From positions 104,464,574 through 104,528,573 of the forward strand of contig NC_089490.1 of assembly GCF_036850765.1 (NCBI RefSeq): DNA of 64,000 bases, in the 5' to 3' direction. The notes under the pieces were generated by a model. The model made no database searches. It saw nothing but the letters and a program-made list of their open reading frames with translations, and was not told the origin of the DNA. Shown here piece after piece: positions 1 through 11,437 of this stretch (its first letter is position 1; each line of letters opens with the position of its first letter). The stretch is from Saccopteryx bilineata. Its lineage: Eukaryota; Chordata; Mammalia; Chiroptera; Emballonuridae. Both the position numbers and the translations under genes were made by a program.

Positions 1-360
1 ACAATGAAAAGGAGGACAAAAATAAATTGAAGAAAACAATATTGTAAATAAAAGAAACATTTTATTCACTGCAACATAATACATTATAATATGATAAATG
101 CATAATAAAAACATTTGTAATATTTTTGTATTGTAATTATGTTTACATGCCTATTAATTTTTAGTAATAATTGTAAGAAAAAAGGTACTCATTTTGATAC
201 AAATACATCACATCACACACAATGGATCGACTCTGCATTGATCGAATATGGACATTTACAGATTAGCCTTCCAATATCAAAAAGGAAGACATGTAGAAGG
301 ACACTTTTTGAGGGAGGACAGAACTTACAAAAGAAAGACTGTCCTCCCTAAAGGAGGACA
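1..360. repeat. AT-rich segment with repeated GGAGGACA motifs; possible DNA-transposon fragment
   Basis: The segment is very AT-rich. The 8-mer GGAGGACA occurs near 11, 312 and 353, and its reverse complement TGTCCTCC occurs near 341, so the last 50 bases form a short inverted pair (TGTCCTCCCT next to AAAGGAGGACA). That pattern would fit a terminal-inverted-repeat element whose left end is cut by the window edge. I do not recognise the family, and no target duplication can be tested. The small ORF at 139-351 has no recognisable domain. Confidence 0.3.
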
Positions 361-1264
361 ATTGGTCACTTCAACTTATTTAATTTTTGTAACAATCTAA
401 GAAGTAGGTTTTATTCCTTTCCAAGTGCCTTGTTTTACCGATGACAATCTTAAGCCTTAGTGAAGTTAAGTAACTCACCCATAGTTCTGCAGTGGAACCA
501 GAACAGAAACCCTGGCCATTTGGTCCCAGAATACTGTCTATGAATCAGGACTTCTTGCAGACTCTACCCTGTCTTCTCCCTCTTTTAAACCCTGTCAAAG
601 TTATGCAGATGAGTTTCTGACATCAGCCTTCTTCTTCCTATTACAGAACACTGAGCCCTTGGCCTTTTCTGGTTTCCTTTAAATGACAAAGGATTTCCCT
701 GTTTCTAATTCCCTTGGCAACATTCTCTCATCCTGTTGGCCTCCAAGAAAAGTAACTTATTCCAGATACATCTCCACAGGTGTCACCTCTCAATTCAGAC
801 ACGAAAGCATCATGCTCAAAACTCCGTTGCCACTCCCCATTTCTGTGCATGGCCAGCCAATCGCCAAGTCCAATTTGACCCTCTGCAGACATGGCTAGCA
901 GGGTCAGGTCCTGCTTTTCTTCCTACTACCACCACACTAATCCAGCTCTTAGTGACCCTCATGTCCTTCTACTCAGAGTTTTTCAGAGGCTCCCATGGCC
1001 AGGAGGATCAAATACCTCCTTCTGATATTCAAGAGTCTCCTGAGGCCCACCCGCAGGAACCTCTACCCCAGTTAATTGGTCTCCTTGCCCTTTCAACTTC
1101 TCACTGGAGTAAATGCAAGGCACCCCTCTTTCTCCCTCTTTCAAATAACTCACCCTTCCTCAAAAAGCCCTCTTGGATTTTCATTCTCTCAGAAACAAAC
1201 CCTCTTTTGTGTCTGCATTCCTTTGGCTTCTGATGCCCACATAGAACTTGACAATAATTGACTC
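361..1264. other. Intergenic, no recognisable gene
   Basis: This is unique-looking, pyrimidine-leaning sequence. A 165-codon open frame at 736-1233 has a random-looking composition, no domain, and an overlapping second frame of similar quality. I regard it as chance. An unrecognised old repeat is possible. Confidence 0.5.
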
Positions 1265-1440
1265 ACAGAGCTAGACTTGGATTTAGAGTTCATCTAGTTC
1301 AAACCCTCATTTTTCAGATGGAGACACTATTAGCCCAAGAAAGTGACTTGCCAGAGGTTGCACAGGTAGTGGTGTAGGTCAGGAACTCAGGCTCCTAATT
1401 ATCAGTCATTCTATACAATTCCTTCTGCAATGCACATAAG
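1265..1440 (-). repeat. Ancient MIR-type SINE relic
   Basis: On the + strand the segment reads as the diverged complement of a MIR-type core: a 'cattttTCAGATGGAGAcac' block, then an 'aagtgacttgccagaggttgcacag' block, then 'aggaactcaggctcc'. This matches the order of MIR (or MIR3-like) repeats read backwards. It is old and truncated. Confidence 0.5.
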
Positions 1441-1570
1441 GTCCACACTCAAGGGTAGGTTTCGTGCAAAGTGAGGGCTTTTCTCTGGTCTCATCACCAG
1501 TAAGTTAGGATCACTCCTTACCCACGCCGCTGGCCTTTTACTTTCCCCATTCTCCATGCACACTTTCTAA

Positions 1571-1740
1571 CTCAGGGTTTCTCAGTGCGTGTGTTTTGGA
1601 TCTCTACTTCAAAATCACTTGGTGAGTCCTTTTCAAATGCAGATTCCTGGGCTCCTCCCAAACCAATCAAATCAGATGATCTGAGGGAGGACCTTAGAAT
1701 CTGCATTTTAAAAAGCATCCCTGATGATTTTTAACCATGG
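1571..1740. repeat. MER5A-like hAT-Charlie MITE relic
   Basis: The segment opens with a CAGGGTTTCTCA-like end. It continues with 'aaaatcacttggtgag', 'attcctgggctcctccc' and 'aatctgcattttaaaaagcatccctgatgat'. This is the characteristic near-palindromic order of the mammalian MER5A element. It is strongly diverged. Confidence 0.55.
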
Positions 1741-1864
1741 AATATATTAAAACCACCCACAAAAATGTACAGTCTATTTTTTAACTGACTTTTCTCAAAT
1801 ATGTTTATAAATTCACATTACTGTATGATAAGTCAATAACTCTTTAGTGTTAGTAATATTAATC

Positions 1865-2170
1865 ATAGCATTTGCCATTAACTGAGTACCCACTATGTGT
1901 CAGAAGTCATGCTTGGTACATTTCACAGTTATTAAACATCATCATTGGCAGCATCTAGCACTGTTCTAAGAGTTAGCATGTCTAGCAGAGCCCCACGAAG
2001 AGGGCGCTGTAGTTTTGTAAATGAGGAAATAGACTCAGCCAGGATAAGTCCAAGGACACCCAGGTCATAAGGCGCAGTCTAGACTGGAACTTGGTTCCAG
2101 CAATTCCAAAGTACTGATTCTGCGTCACATTGGCAGAATCAACCTGAACTACAGTTCCCCTTTGCAAAGC
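1865..2170 (-). repeat. MIR-like SINE relic
   Basis: The order is 'actgagtacccactatgtgtcag', then a 'cttggtacatttcacag' stretch, then 'gtaaatgaggaaatagactcagc', then 'ggacacccaggtcata'. This corresponds to the tail-to-head order of a MIR read in reverse. It is an ancient fossil repeat with no function visible. Confidence 0.5.
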
Positions 2171-2869
2171 CTTTAAATCAAAGGAAGCTCAAAAAGTTTG
2201 TGAAATGGTGTGGCCTTGAGTGGACACTGATTTCAACATTACTATATTGACCCAGTATGTGCAAATTCCCTACCAGAATATATTTTCATTGGCTCATAAT
2301 TTGTTCCTTATTTGTTTTCAATACATATGTGAGTTGACTTAGAAACATAGGTACCTCCAGGATGGGTAAAGACAGAGGAGAGTCACTCAGAAACTAAGGA
2401 GGAGGAAATAGGGCAGGGAGAAAGAACTTTACTAGGAACCAGGAAGGAAAGTATTTTGATCATTGAGTAATACATTTAACAATAGAAATGTATTGTGTTT
2501 GGTTGCTTCTAACAAATACATTCATTATCTTGGGAAAAGAGCTCTTTTCTAAATTACAAGCAATGATACTCTTTAGCAAAGATATTCCAAGAGCATTGCA
2601 TTTCAATCTTAGCACTTTTGGGGGGTAGGAGGGAAGACATAGTAGGAGGTGTCTATTTGCCTGTATGGTTAAATACAAATATCTACAGTGTAAGACAACT
2701 GAAAGCAAGATGCAAACATCCCACCATGGACACACTATACTTCTGTATTACAGCGTTTATCCACAGGAGAAAGCAGTGAGGTAGAGGAGTCTGCCGGAGG
2801 TCAGAGGCAGATTTGGTTTGGAACCCTGCCTTTGCCATTCGCAGCTGTGATTTCCGAGTTCCCCTGATC
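2171..2869. other. Intergenic, nothing recognised
   Basis: This is AT-rich unique sequence. The 91-codon frame on the - strand at 2460-2735 shows no domain and no splice context. I see no gene or RNA in this stretch. Confidence 0.5.
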
Positions 2870-3060
2870 TTTTATTTCCATCCACTGCTCTGGTTTCTTT
2901 ACAACACTTCTCTCTACATGAAATTATATGCTCATTTGGTTAATTTGTTTTATTGTCTGTCACCTACGGTAGAATGTATGTTTCTCCAGGGCAGAAACTC
3001 TGCTGTGTCTGATACATGGTAGGCGTTCAATAAGTCCTTCTTGGGTGAACAAATGAGTCC
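2870..3060 (+). repeat. L2 3'-end relic
   Basis: The string 'tagaatgtatgtttctccagggcagaaactctgctgtgt' followed by 'catggtaggcgttcaataagtcc' and a terminal 'tgggtgaacaaatgag' is the typical 3' end of an L2 LINE in the sense direction. Confidence 0.6.
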
Positions 3061-3479
3061 ACATGCCTTGCAGGATTGTTGTGCTTGTTGCACATGCACA
3101 GCGCTCGCCTTCCAGCCTGCATCAGAATCTCTCCCCAGCTGTGCTCTTCATCTGAGCTGGGAGCTTCACAAAGGCATAAACCGTGTCCCTTTTGCAGACT
3201 GTCAGAGCTGGACGGGATCCTTAAGTTTATTTTAGCTCAAACCCTCCCACACCACACACTTTAACAGATACCAAGTGGAGCCTCTCCTCACCCCAGGAAG
3301 GTTGCTTTCCCAATACATAGCTCAAGTAACCCAAAAGTGAGTGCCAAGTCTCCTGACTTCAGGCCCAACCTGGTTCCATAACGAAGCGACAGAAGTCACT
3401 GGGCCTGACTCAGTGCTTGTGCCTCCTGCCAATGTTCCAGACACATTTTGCTGAGCAAATAACTCAGTTCCAGCTACTG
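3061..3479. other. Intergenic, nothing recognised
   Basis: This is unique-looking sequence with short overlapping open frames on both strands. None has a recognisable domain or a start context that stands out. Confidence 0.45.
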
Positions 3480-3760
3480 GCATTTCCCTATGCTCCAGGA
3501 ATAGCTCTAAGAGATCTGTAGACATTATTTCATGTCATTCTCATACCAATCCTAGGATGTGGGTATTTTTTATTTCAGTTTTTCTAATGAATAAAGCTGA
3601 GGCGCTGCAAAGTTAAACGCCCTGCTTTCCACACACAGGAAGTTGCAGGGTATGCCATCAACCTTGCTCTTTACCCCTAGTCATCAAGAGTGACAATTTG
3701 TGGCTCTCAATCTTCTTCTAAGTGCTTTATAAATAAAGATTTATGCTCCATGGTTCCCTA
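3480..3760 (-). repeat. MIR-like SINE relic
   Basis: The segment contains 'gacattatttcatgtcattctcataccaatcctaggatgtgggta', then 'aataaagctgaggcgctgcaaagtta'. This is a diverged complement of the MIR body ('attaaatgag... cctcat... ctgtaaaatg'). It is ancient and nonfunctional as a gene. Confidence 0.5.
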
Positions 3761-5559
3761 ATCAGATCACTGCCCCTAGCTTACTCCCATGGTGAGGGGG
3801 CCCCATGGCCAGCAACACAGAAACTAAATGATGACAATGTCAGAGTCTGTTCTGGGGTCTGACACCCATACCACCCCTCCTCAATCCCAAGTTCTCCCGT
3901 CTCCCAAGCATCACATACCACTTTTAAAAACAACCTTCCAAAGGGTTAAAAAAAAATTTCAGTTCAAAGTTCTGCAATTTCTCTAGTAATATGAACACAT
4001 TCTCTCCAGCCTTCCTGATTTCTATATGGTTCTCCCTCATCCTACAGACGACAGGGGCCTGCAGAGTGACACACGTTATCTCCTTGCGCTAGGCTTTAGT
4101 GCTGAACGGTAGAGCCCAGGAGTGTGGTAAGTCAATTAAAGAATGTATTCTGCAATTGTTCACCTCTAGGGAAAGGAGACAAATCCCAGAGAATGGTACA
4201 CACCCCAGGCATTACCCCCAAGTTACATTTAGGGTTCTCTCGGAGTCCAAATCTAAGGCTAACTCTTGTTCATTTTCCTCTCTTTAATTTTCTCCTTCCC
4301 CGGCTCTGAATGAATGTGAGACTTTCTTCATGCCAAAGGTAAAAAGAGGATGCAATTTCTCACAATTTTGTCATTTCGATACATGGCTGAGAGCATTTTA
4401 TGAACTCCACGGAAGAGCAGATCTAGAAGAATCCGCATCTCCCATTCCAGATCGGTAAGGACCAGCCCCTTCAATGTCTAGATGAGAAAGCAGGCAACAA
4501 AAGGTGACACACAGCTATCTGGTGTCAGCCCTAGAAGCCAGATCCGCAATTCCTAAAGCAAGACAGGACCCATGTCCTTCCCGGACACGGTGTTGAGGAC
4601 CTGTGTTATCTGATGACTTTCCGGACAATTTCACATCTTCAAGTGGATTCAGACCTCGTGGTGAACTTTTGGAAGTAGGAAACACCAACATCCCTCGGAC
4701 CTCTCTCCACTCGCGGTCAAACTCCCCTCCCTGCGCAGCTGGCTCACCAGATTAAAGTCGGAGAGTTTCCTGGTCAAACCCCGGCTCGGCAGGACCACAG
4801 CCGACATGCTGGCTCCCCGCGAGTGAGGTCTCTAGCTGTAGGCTCTCAGTCACAGGCAGGTCTGCCAGCAGCACGTGGTGCTGAGGTTTTTAACTTGCCC
4901 TTAGGGAGGAGAGGACAGGTGGCCAAGGTGTCTCCTGCCGCGTCCCGGGCCACAGCAACGCCCCCTGTGGGCGTTGTTCTAACGCAGGGAGAGCAGGTCG
5001 CCGCCAGGGGCGGGGAGGGTGTGGCGGAGCCCGGGAGGCCAGGCTTGGGGGGCCGCCCTTGCCCTCCGTGGAGGAAGCAGCCTCCCCAGCGCCGGGCAGC
5101 TGTGGGCTGGTGCTGAGACAGATGTGGCGGTTCCAGGATTCTCAGAAGCGTAGGAAGCAGCTTCTTTGCACTTGAGTAAACTGTGACCTCCTGGTGATAC
5201 GAAATAATCCTTTCTCTCCCAGCACCCCCTCCCCTCCGCCCACAGAAGCGGAGCCAGATCCTTAATTTAGAGTTTTGTGTGTGTATCCTTTTGATGAAGC
5301 ACTAAGAAACTGCCTTTCTGGGCTTTGACTTCATAAAAGTGCATACAATGTGATGCTGTGAAGAATGAACGTAGGTGCTGAAGAGCAGAGGTAAGAGAGG
5401 GAGCCCTGGACTGAAACCCAGCCACGTGCCCTGCAGCTCTTCACCTGACTGCTGGGAGCACTCTGAGGAGCAGGCAGGGTGTTTTAAGAATATCAATAAA
5501 AAGATTAGTGAGGGAATGCATTAAGCAATCAGTACAGTTCTTGCCATACAGTTAAACAT
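3761..5559. other. Intergenic; modestly GC-rich at 4880-5110
   Basis: No gene is recognised. The stretch 4880-5110 is GC-rich with scattered CpG and a 97-codon open frame (4823-5116) of low-complexity Ala/Arg/Gly composition, typical of open frames in GC-rich noncoding DNA. The rest is unremarkable unique sequence. Confidence 0.45.
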
Positions 5560-6225
5560 TTAGTAAATGTAAGATGTTGTTGAAAAGTATGTCACTGAGC
5601 ATAATGCTGATCAGGTTCATCCATGCTGACACAAAGAGGAAGATTTCCTCCTTTTTCGTGGTCAAATGGTATTCCATTGTATGTATGCTCAGAAACATTG
5701 TTATCCACTCATCTACTAGTGGACACTTGGGCTGCTGCCAAATCTTGGCTATTGTAAATAACGCTGCAGTAAACATAGGGGTGTATATATTCTTTCAAAT
5801 AAATGTTTTGAGTCTCTTCAGATGTATGCCCAGAAGCAGAATTGGTGGGTCCTAACGCAGTTCTATTTTTAATTTTTTGAGGTAACTCCATACTGCTAAG
5901 TGAAATAAGCCAGCCAGAGGACAAGTGCCATAAGATTTTATCCATATGTGGAATCTAAGGAACAAAATGAACTAACAAACAAAATAGAAACAGACTCACA
6001 GATACAGAGAACAGGCTGACAGCTGTCAGAGGGGATGGGGTTGTGGGGTTGAGTGAAAAGGTGAAGAAGAGATTAGAGCACAAAGAAAAGAAAAAGAAGT
6101 GACACAGACAACAGCATGGTGCTGACCAGAAGGGAAGGAGATGGGGACCTAGAAGAGGGTATGGGGGGATAAATGGAGAGGAAGGAGACTTGACTTGGGG
6201 TGGTGAGCACACAATAAAAGAAAAT
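5560..6225. mobile_element. 5'-inverted L1 insertion (two L1 pieces in opposite orientation)
   Basis: From about 5595 to 5892 the - strand encodes the end of L1 ORF2 (residues like FTAALFTIAKIW, MEYHLTTKKEE and SIMLSD). From about 5893 the + strand continues with 'ctaagtgaaataagccag', a 'ccatatgtggaatctaagga' block, and the L1 3' UTR ending near an AATAAAAG signal at about 6210. In an intact L1 the 'LSEIS' codons directly precede this point, so the two pieces meet at adjacent L1 coordinates but in opposite directions. That is the expected product of twin-priming during target-primed reverse transcription. The copy is diverged and dead. Confidence 0.7.
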
Positions 6226-6949
6226 ATATATAAGAGAACACTGCAAAGTCAGAGGTTTAGGATGGATATAAAAATCAGGGACATCAAGGTTTTGAGTGGC
6301 TGTCTAATATTTACCCAGGAGGGGGTAAAGTACTGAGCAAAAACAAGCCAATAATAGAGGTTGCTAAAAATCCACCCTTTCCCCTCCCATAATTCTTTGA
6401 CAGAATGACCAAGGTCTGCCAAAAGAAGGGAAAACAAATATCAGATTTGAGATTCAAACCAAATGAATTTCACCACTAATTAACCATGTAGCTCTAGTCA
6501 AGTCCATGCCTCAGGTTTTTTTTTTTTTTTTTTTTTTGTCTTTAAAATGGTGTTTTTAAGGGTTGTTGTTTAGAATTTCTTGGGCCTCTCTAATGTGTAG
6601 GTTTTCTACTACCTGCTAAGAATACAGACATGATGAAGTATCATTTCCGTCCAAGAGTCCTTGGTGTCTGATTAATACATATTTCTTACAGTAAATTGGA
6701 TACTCAGTGTTGTTGAGCATGAAGGGCAAGACCTTGACTTCCACACTCAGGATAATCTGTATTCTCTCTCTGATTCCAGTATTTTTCTAGTGTGGTAAGT
6801 ACAAAATGAAGAGATTTTGTCAATCCCAGCATTGCCTTACAAACACCATTTCTTCCCTTGATGCTGCTGATATACTAAGGAAAGAAATGCATGTGGCCAG
6901 CAGCAGTACAAAAAGTGTGCAATGAGATAGCAAGCAAACACAGCTACTT
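6226..6949. other. Intergenic with a T22-type homopolymer
   Basis: There is no gene. A run of about 22 T at roughly 6516-6537 looks like the old poly(A) tail of a - strand retroposon, but I cannot identify the body. The remaining sequence is unique. Confidence 0.45.
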
Positions 6950-7140
6950 ATTTTCCAGCACACTGTATGTTAGACACTGTGCCCAGCTCTCCATAAGCAT
7001 GATTGCGTATTTCCTGCTCAACAATCCTAAGAACTATGCATCTCCACTTTATAGATAAGGAAACTGAGGCCCACAAAGTATAAATAAGCAATCCAAAGTC
7101 ACACCACATTTCACTTTGTTCCAAGTTTTGGCTCTTAAAT
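6950..7140 (-). repeat. MIR SINE relic
   Basis: The blocks 'cactttatagataaggaaactgaggcccac' and 'agcaatccaaagtcacacc' are the classic antisense MIR core. They are preceded by 'gttagacactgtgcccagc' and 'caacaatcctaagaa', giving the full antisense order. Confidence 0.7.
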
Positions 7141-7862
7141 ACTCGTTCTTTCCTTTTTGAAATAGTTATCTTTTTAAAGGACAAAATAATGTCACTTTTC
7201 TCTCTTCATACCAGCTAAAAATGAAATTTTTAATCCCATTTCACATGAAAAAATATGCTTAGTTGTCCGTTACCTCAGAGAAAGACACTAACAGCTTCTT
7301 TCTAAATGTTTCATTCTGGTTTTTAAAAAAAGGGGAAAAAAGGAATATATTTATATGTATTTATACACTAAAATAAACACTCCCCTGAGATTGTTTGTAA
7401 CATGAATTTTGTAGATGATTTTCAAAGTCTCTTGTTATTTAATTTGGATGAAATACCATGAATAGTTATTACTGATGAGGGTGGTGCTGGGTCCTAAGAA
7501 AATTGTACTGACAGTGTAAGTTGCGAAGAAACTTTCAAGAGTTCAGCCCGGAAGCTACTGAGATAACGTCAATGGCCACAAAAGGTGGACACTATGTCGC
7601 AAGATGTGCAGTTGTGAACCTGATAAACTTGAAGCTGACCTTCACTCATTGGGAAGCTGAAGATTTCCCAACCACTGCTGGTTATCAGTCCATTTCATTT
7701 AACCTTATATGTAGAGGGTTGAGTTAATCATAACCTATGAGCGCATGGCACATAAAATCTCCAAGGGCCTACGCTTGTTTCATTTATTTATTCTCTTTTA
7801 TCTTCATTTCTTGCTCCCATTCCCTTCCACCAGAGACAATGTCCCTAATATATTTACTATTC
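7141..7862. other. Intergenic, AT-rich, nothing recognised
   Basis: This is unique AT-rich sequence with short A runs near 7325. I see no coding or RNA gene. Confidence 0.45.
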
Positions 7863-7880
7863 AGCCTTGGATTTTTAAAA

Positions 7881-8061
7881 AAAATTTATTTATTGATATT
7901 AGAGGGGAGAGAGAGAGAGAAAGAAGGGGGCAGAGCAGGAAGCATCAACTCATAGTAGTTGCTTCTCCTTTGTGCCTTGACTGGGCAAACCTAGGGTTTC
8001 CAACAGACAACCTCAACATTGCAGGTCAACGCTCTATCCACCGCACCAGCACAGGCCAGGC
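7881..8061 (-). mobile_element. Short tRNA-headed bat SINE ('GTGGTGGCGCAGTGGATAAAG' type), minus strand
   Basis: Read on the - strand the element starts with a tRNA-like head (GGCCTGTGCTGGTGCGGTGG..., with box-A- and box-B-like motifs), continues with 'caaggcacaaaggagaagcaac' and ends in a GA-rich tract and A run. It is flanked by an imperfect 18-bp target duplication (AGCCTTGGATTTTTAAAA at about 7863, AGCCTCGGGTATTTAAAA at about 8063). It is related to the copies at 20958, 45300, 47048 and 60621, and is moderately diverged. Confidence 0.75.
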
Positions 8062-8099
8062 TAGCCTCGGGTATTTAAAATGCGTGGACATCTTGGTGC

Positions 8100-8840
8100 A
8101 CGTATGTATTTTTCATGGATAAATAGTGTAGTACAGATTTATTATATAGAGCTACTATAGATTTCACAGTTTCTAACTTTTTTCTTTCAACCTTGTTCTT
8201 AGAGTCTTGCCATGCTTCTAACTATACAACTAGTTCTTTGCTTTTTTTTTTTTACTGATGGAGAGTATTCTGTAGTGTGTATCCAACAATTTGAAGTCTC
8301 CATTCCCTAGTCATGGATACCTAGGCTGCCTCTAACTTTTCACCACCTGCAAACAGTGCTGATATGAACATCTTATCCTTGTCCCTTTATAAACAACCTG
8401 TGTGAGAAATTAACATTCTTAACATACTGTTAGAGTAGCAACTAAACCTATAGCTTTCAAACAATTTGAGATATTTCCTGAAATATATAACTAGGTTCAT
8501 GCATTTATAGTAAGTACTCAATTCATATTACTTTAATCATAAATGTAGAAAAATATGCACAAAAGTGTTCAGGACAACATTATTCAAAAAAGTTTAGACA
8601 AAAATAAAATCTTCAGCAATAGGTGAATAATTAAATTAATTACAGTTCATTCACATAATAGATGCAGATGGAAAAGTTATTTTTAAGTCACAGAAAGTAT
8701 CATATCTTAAGTGCACACAATTAAACTAGTAAAGAAAAGTAATATGTAAAATCTTGTATTTCCCATTGTGCAAATATGTCAAGAGGCATACAACAATAAC
8801 AAAGAAGGAGAAAGAGGCATGTTCTCTAGACAGTGGGGTT
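8100..8840. repeat. Old L1/HAL1-type LINE fragments
   Basis: 8200-8400 reads as diverged antisense L1 ORF2 3' sequence ('gagagtattctgtagtgtgtatccaacaatttg', 'aacagtgctgatatgaacat'). 8520-8830 reads as sense LINE sequence ('aataggtgaataattaaattaattacagttcattcacataat'). All frames are broken. Boundaries and family are uncertain. Confidence 0.45.
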
Positions 8841-9854
8841 AGAAGAATGATTATCTTTTGTCATCTTTTACTTTTCCATTTAAACTATGCAAGAAAGGAG
8901 CACTGAAAAAGAAACCTTGCTGGAGAATTTGCACAAAGCCATGCTTGAGTTGTATTAGACACAAATGGACTATTCCTCAGCCTTATTTTCTCCATCTTAT
9001 TCTCTCTGGGAAGAAAAAAGAATATTTATTCAGCACTCAAATATTTATTGAGTACCAGGTATATTGCAGAAGTTGTCTTATTTAATCTTTCATACATTTT
9101 AATGAGATATAATTTTAGTATTCCCTTTGAGTGAATGAGAAATCTGAAATAGCGTGGTCTTGTGGGAGCAGAGGCAAAGACTTGGGAGAGGGATGTTAGG
9201 GTTGGGAAAAATACCCATCATCCTTTCCCTCTGGCTCTTGAGAGAGCACAGAGCCCTCTCCTGAAGGAGACAGTGGTGCGAATACCCATGTCTACTCGGA
9301 GGCCCCTGGATCCTGCAGAGCTTTGGCAGGTTTGAGCATTTGAAAGCTAGGTTCTACAGTCATTAGTCATCTAGGTGGCTGCAGTCACTACTTGTTGAGG
9401 TTGTAAAAAGGAATTGGTTTCTATATGGTGGGTGAGGGGAGAAACAGGTCAAAGATGACTCATAAGCTATGGAATAGATGGAGACAGGGCCATTCTCAGA
9501 GCTAGCTCAATCTCTGCCCTTGAAGGACCAAAGGCATCCATCAAAGTGCCTCTTAGCACTCACTAGCACATGGCCCCTGTTCCTCCCATTGTGCTTCTTC
9601 TCACACAATTGTAAAAATACACATGGAGAGTTCTGACAAGTTAATAACACTTATTGTATGACACCATCAGTATCAGCTAGAATTAATATTAAGTACCTGT
9701 TGTATACTGCTGTATACCAGGCTCTGTGTGTTCCTTAGAGAGAAGACCTCAAGGTTGGGAAGATACACATAAAGATCACTGCTGATCTTGAACAGTCAAT
9801 GCCAGGTGGTAAATCAGGGGGACATACCCTGAGAGGTGGATAGTTTTTCTAATT
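8841..9854. other. Intergenic with minor MIR/L2-like scraps
   Basis: A scrap at 9020-9120 ('caaatatttattgagtaccaggtatattgc') and another at 9640-9740 ('tgtataccaggctctgtgtg') look like ancient L2/MIR pieces. The rest is unique sequence without a gene. Confidence 0.45.
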
Positions 9855-10225
9855 GTTTTTTGTATTTTTTAGAAGTGAGAAGCAGGGGGGAGGCAGACAG
9901 ACCGACTCCCGCATGCACTTGACCTAGATCCACCCAGCATGCCCACCAGGGGGCGATGCTCAGCCCCTCTGGGGCGTTGCTCCGCTGCAATTGGAGCCAT
10001 TCTAGCACCTGAGGTGGAGGCCATGGAGCCATCCTCAGCACCCAGGCCAACGTTGCTCAAATGAAGCCTTGGCTGTGGGAAGGAAAGAGAGAGATAGAGA
10101 GAAAGTAGAGGGAGAAAGGTGGAGAAGCAGATGGGCGTTTCTCCTGTGTACCCTGGTCAAGAATCAAACCTAAGACTTCCACACACCGGGCCAATGCTCT
10201 ACTGCTGAGCCAACAGGCCAGGGCC
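9855..10225 (-). mobile_element. Rhin-1-like tRNA-derived SINE, minus strand
   Basis: Read on the - strand: GGCCCTGGCCTGTTGGCTCA head, a box-B-like segment, 'ggagaaacgcccatctgcttctcc', a CT-rich stretch, 'gccaaggcttcattt', 'ggctccatggcctccacc', and a T-rich/A-rich 3' end. It is flanked by an exact 10-bp duplication TTTTCTAATT (9845-9854 and 10226-10235), proving retroposition. It is one of seven copies of this family in the window and among the more diverged. Confidence 0.85.
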
Positions 10226-10329
10226 TTTTCTAATTTTTTTAAATTCTTCATTAAAAGCTTTCTGCATGCCACTTTCTATATCACAGATACATACATCTTA
10301 CACCATCAAAGCAGCTTTGGTTCCACCAA

Positions 10330-10730
10330 GTCTATCTACTTCATCAACAAGTGTTTATTGAGCACCTGCCTTGTTCCAGACACCACGTTAAATGCTGGGC
10401 ATGCAAAATTAGGCAAAACAGAATCACTACTATTATGAGACTTCAAGGGCAGTGGGTTATTATCCTAAGAAAATGAAAGGCCACTGAAAGATTTTTAATA
10501 GAATAGCAATAGGGTATGTCACATTTTGAAAAGATCGCTTTGCCTGGGTTGTAATATAAAGCACAATTTCTTCATACTTTGATATCTCTTATATTGAGCA
10601 TGTCATCTGGCTAGATCATTCTGGAGGCAGTGAGGAGAAAATATTTGAGAGAGATGAAACTTGAAGCAGGAGGATCAGGTGGGAGACTATTAAAACAGGA
10701 CAATGATATGAACAATAGGCAGGAGGGAAA
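10330..10730 (-). repeat. L2 relic
   Basis: 'caagtgtttattgagcacctgccttgttccagacacc' followed by 'tgaaaagatcgctttgcctggg', 'ctagatcattctggaggcagtgagg' and 'gaaacttgaagcaggaggatcaggt' gives the typical order of an antisense L2 3' portion. Confidence 0.65.
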
Positions 10731-11328
10731 TGATTTACACATACATATTATACATATCTAAATATGTGTGTATTACGTATATATTAAGACTTGATTGTGA
10801 AGAGGTATGAGAGACAGAGAGAGTGTAAGATAAGTCCCAGGATTTTGTTTTGAGAATGTAGGTGGATGATGCCAAACACAAAGAAGGTAAAGAGTTGAGG
10901 GGTTGAGGGAGTCAAAACAAATGAGCCCAGTTTCAAACATGTCACACTTACTACACCAATGCAACACCCCAGTAAGGATACTGATCATACACTTTGAGTT
11001 TCCAAGTAGAGGTCCAGACTAGAAATAAGAATTTGAGAATCACTAGCAAAAAAATTAGAAACTAAAGCCTAAAGATATGTGTCATGGGTGACTTTTTTCA
11101 GGAAATGGGAAACTAAAAACTAATACTGAGAATTATCTTAGGGATAAGAATCATGGTAGCCAATGGAGAAGGGAGCATCAGGAAGAGATGCACAGACAGC
11201 ACTGTCAAAGCCATTGTGGCAACCAATAAGGCAGGACCTAACAGAGCTGTCACTTGTAACAAAACAGAGTCACTGATGAATGTGTTAGTCTGGATTCTTC
11301 AAAGACACAGAGTCAATAGGAGATAACT

Positions 11329-11330
<2 letters not shown>
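10731..11330. other. Intergenic, nothing recognised
   Basis: This is unique AT-rich sequence with short frames only. It ends in the microsatellite that follows. Confidence 0.45.
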
Positions 11331-11386
<56 letters not shown>

Positions 11387-11416
11387 ATCTACCTACTTTC
11401 TTACTTATCTATCTAT
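11331..11416 (+). repeat. (ATCT)n microsatellite
   Basis: About 12 perfect ATCT units run to roughly 11380, then imperfect units (TTCTATCT, ACCTACTTTC) to 11416. It is likely polymorphic in length. Confidence 0.9.
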
Positions 11417-11437
11417 TGTGAAACTAGAAGAATTGGC

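Noticed and set aside
736..1233. 165-codon frame
   Set aside because: No domain, no homolog recognised, low-quality composition, and no promoter or splice context.
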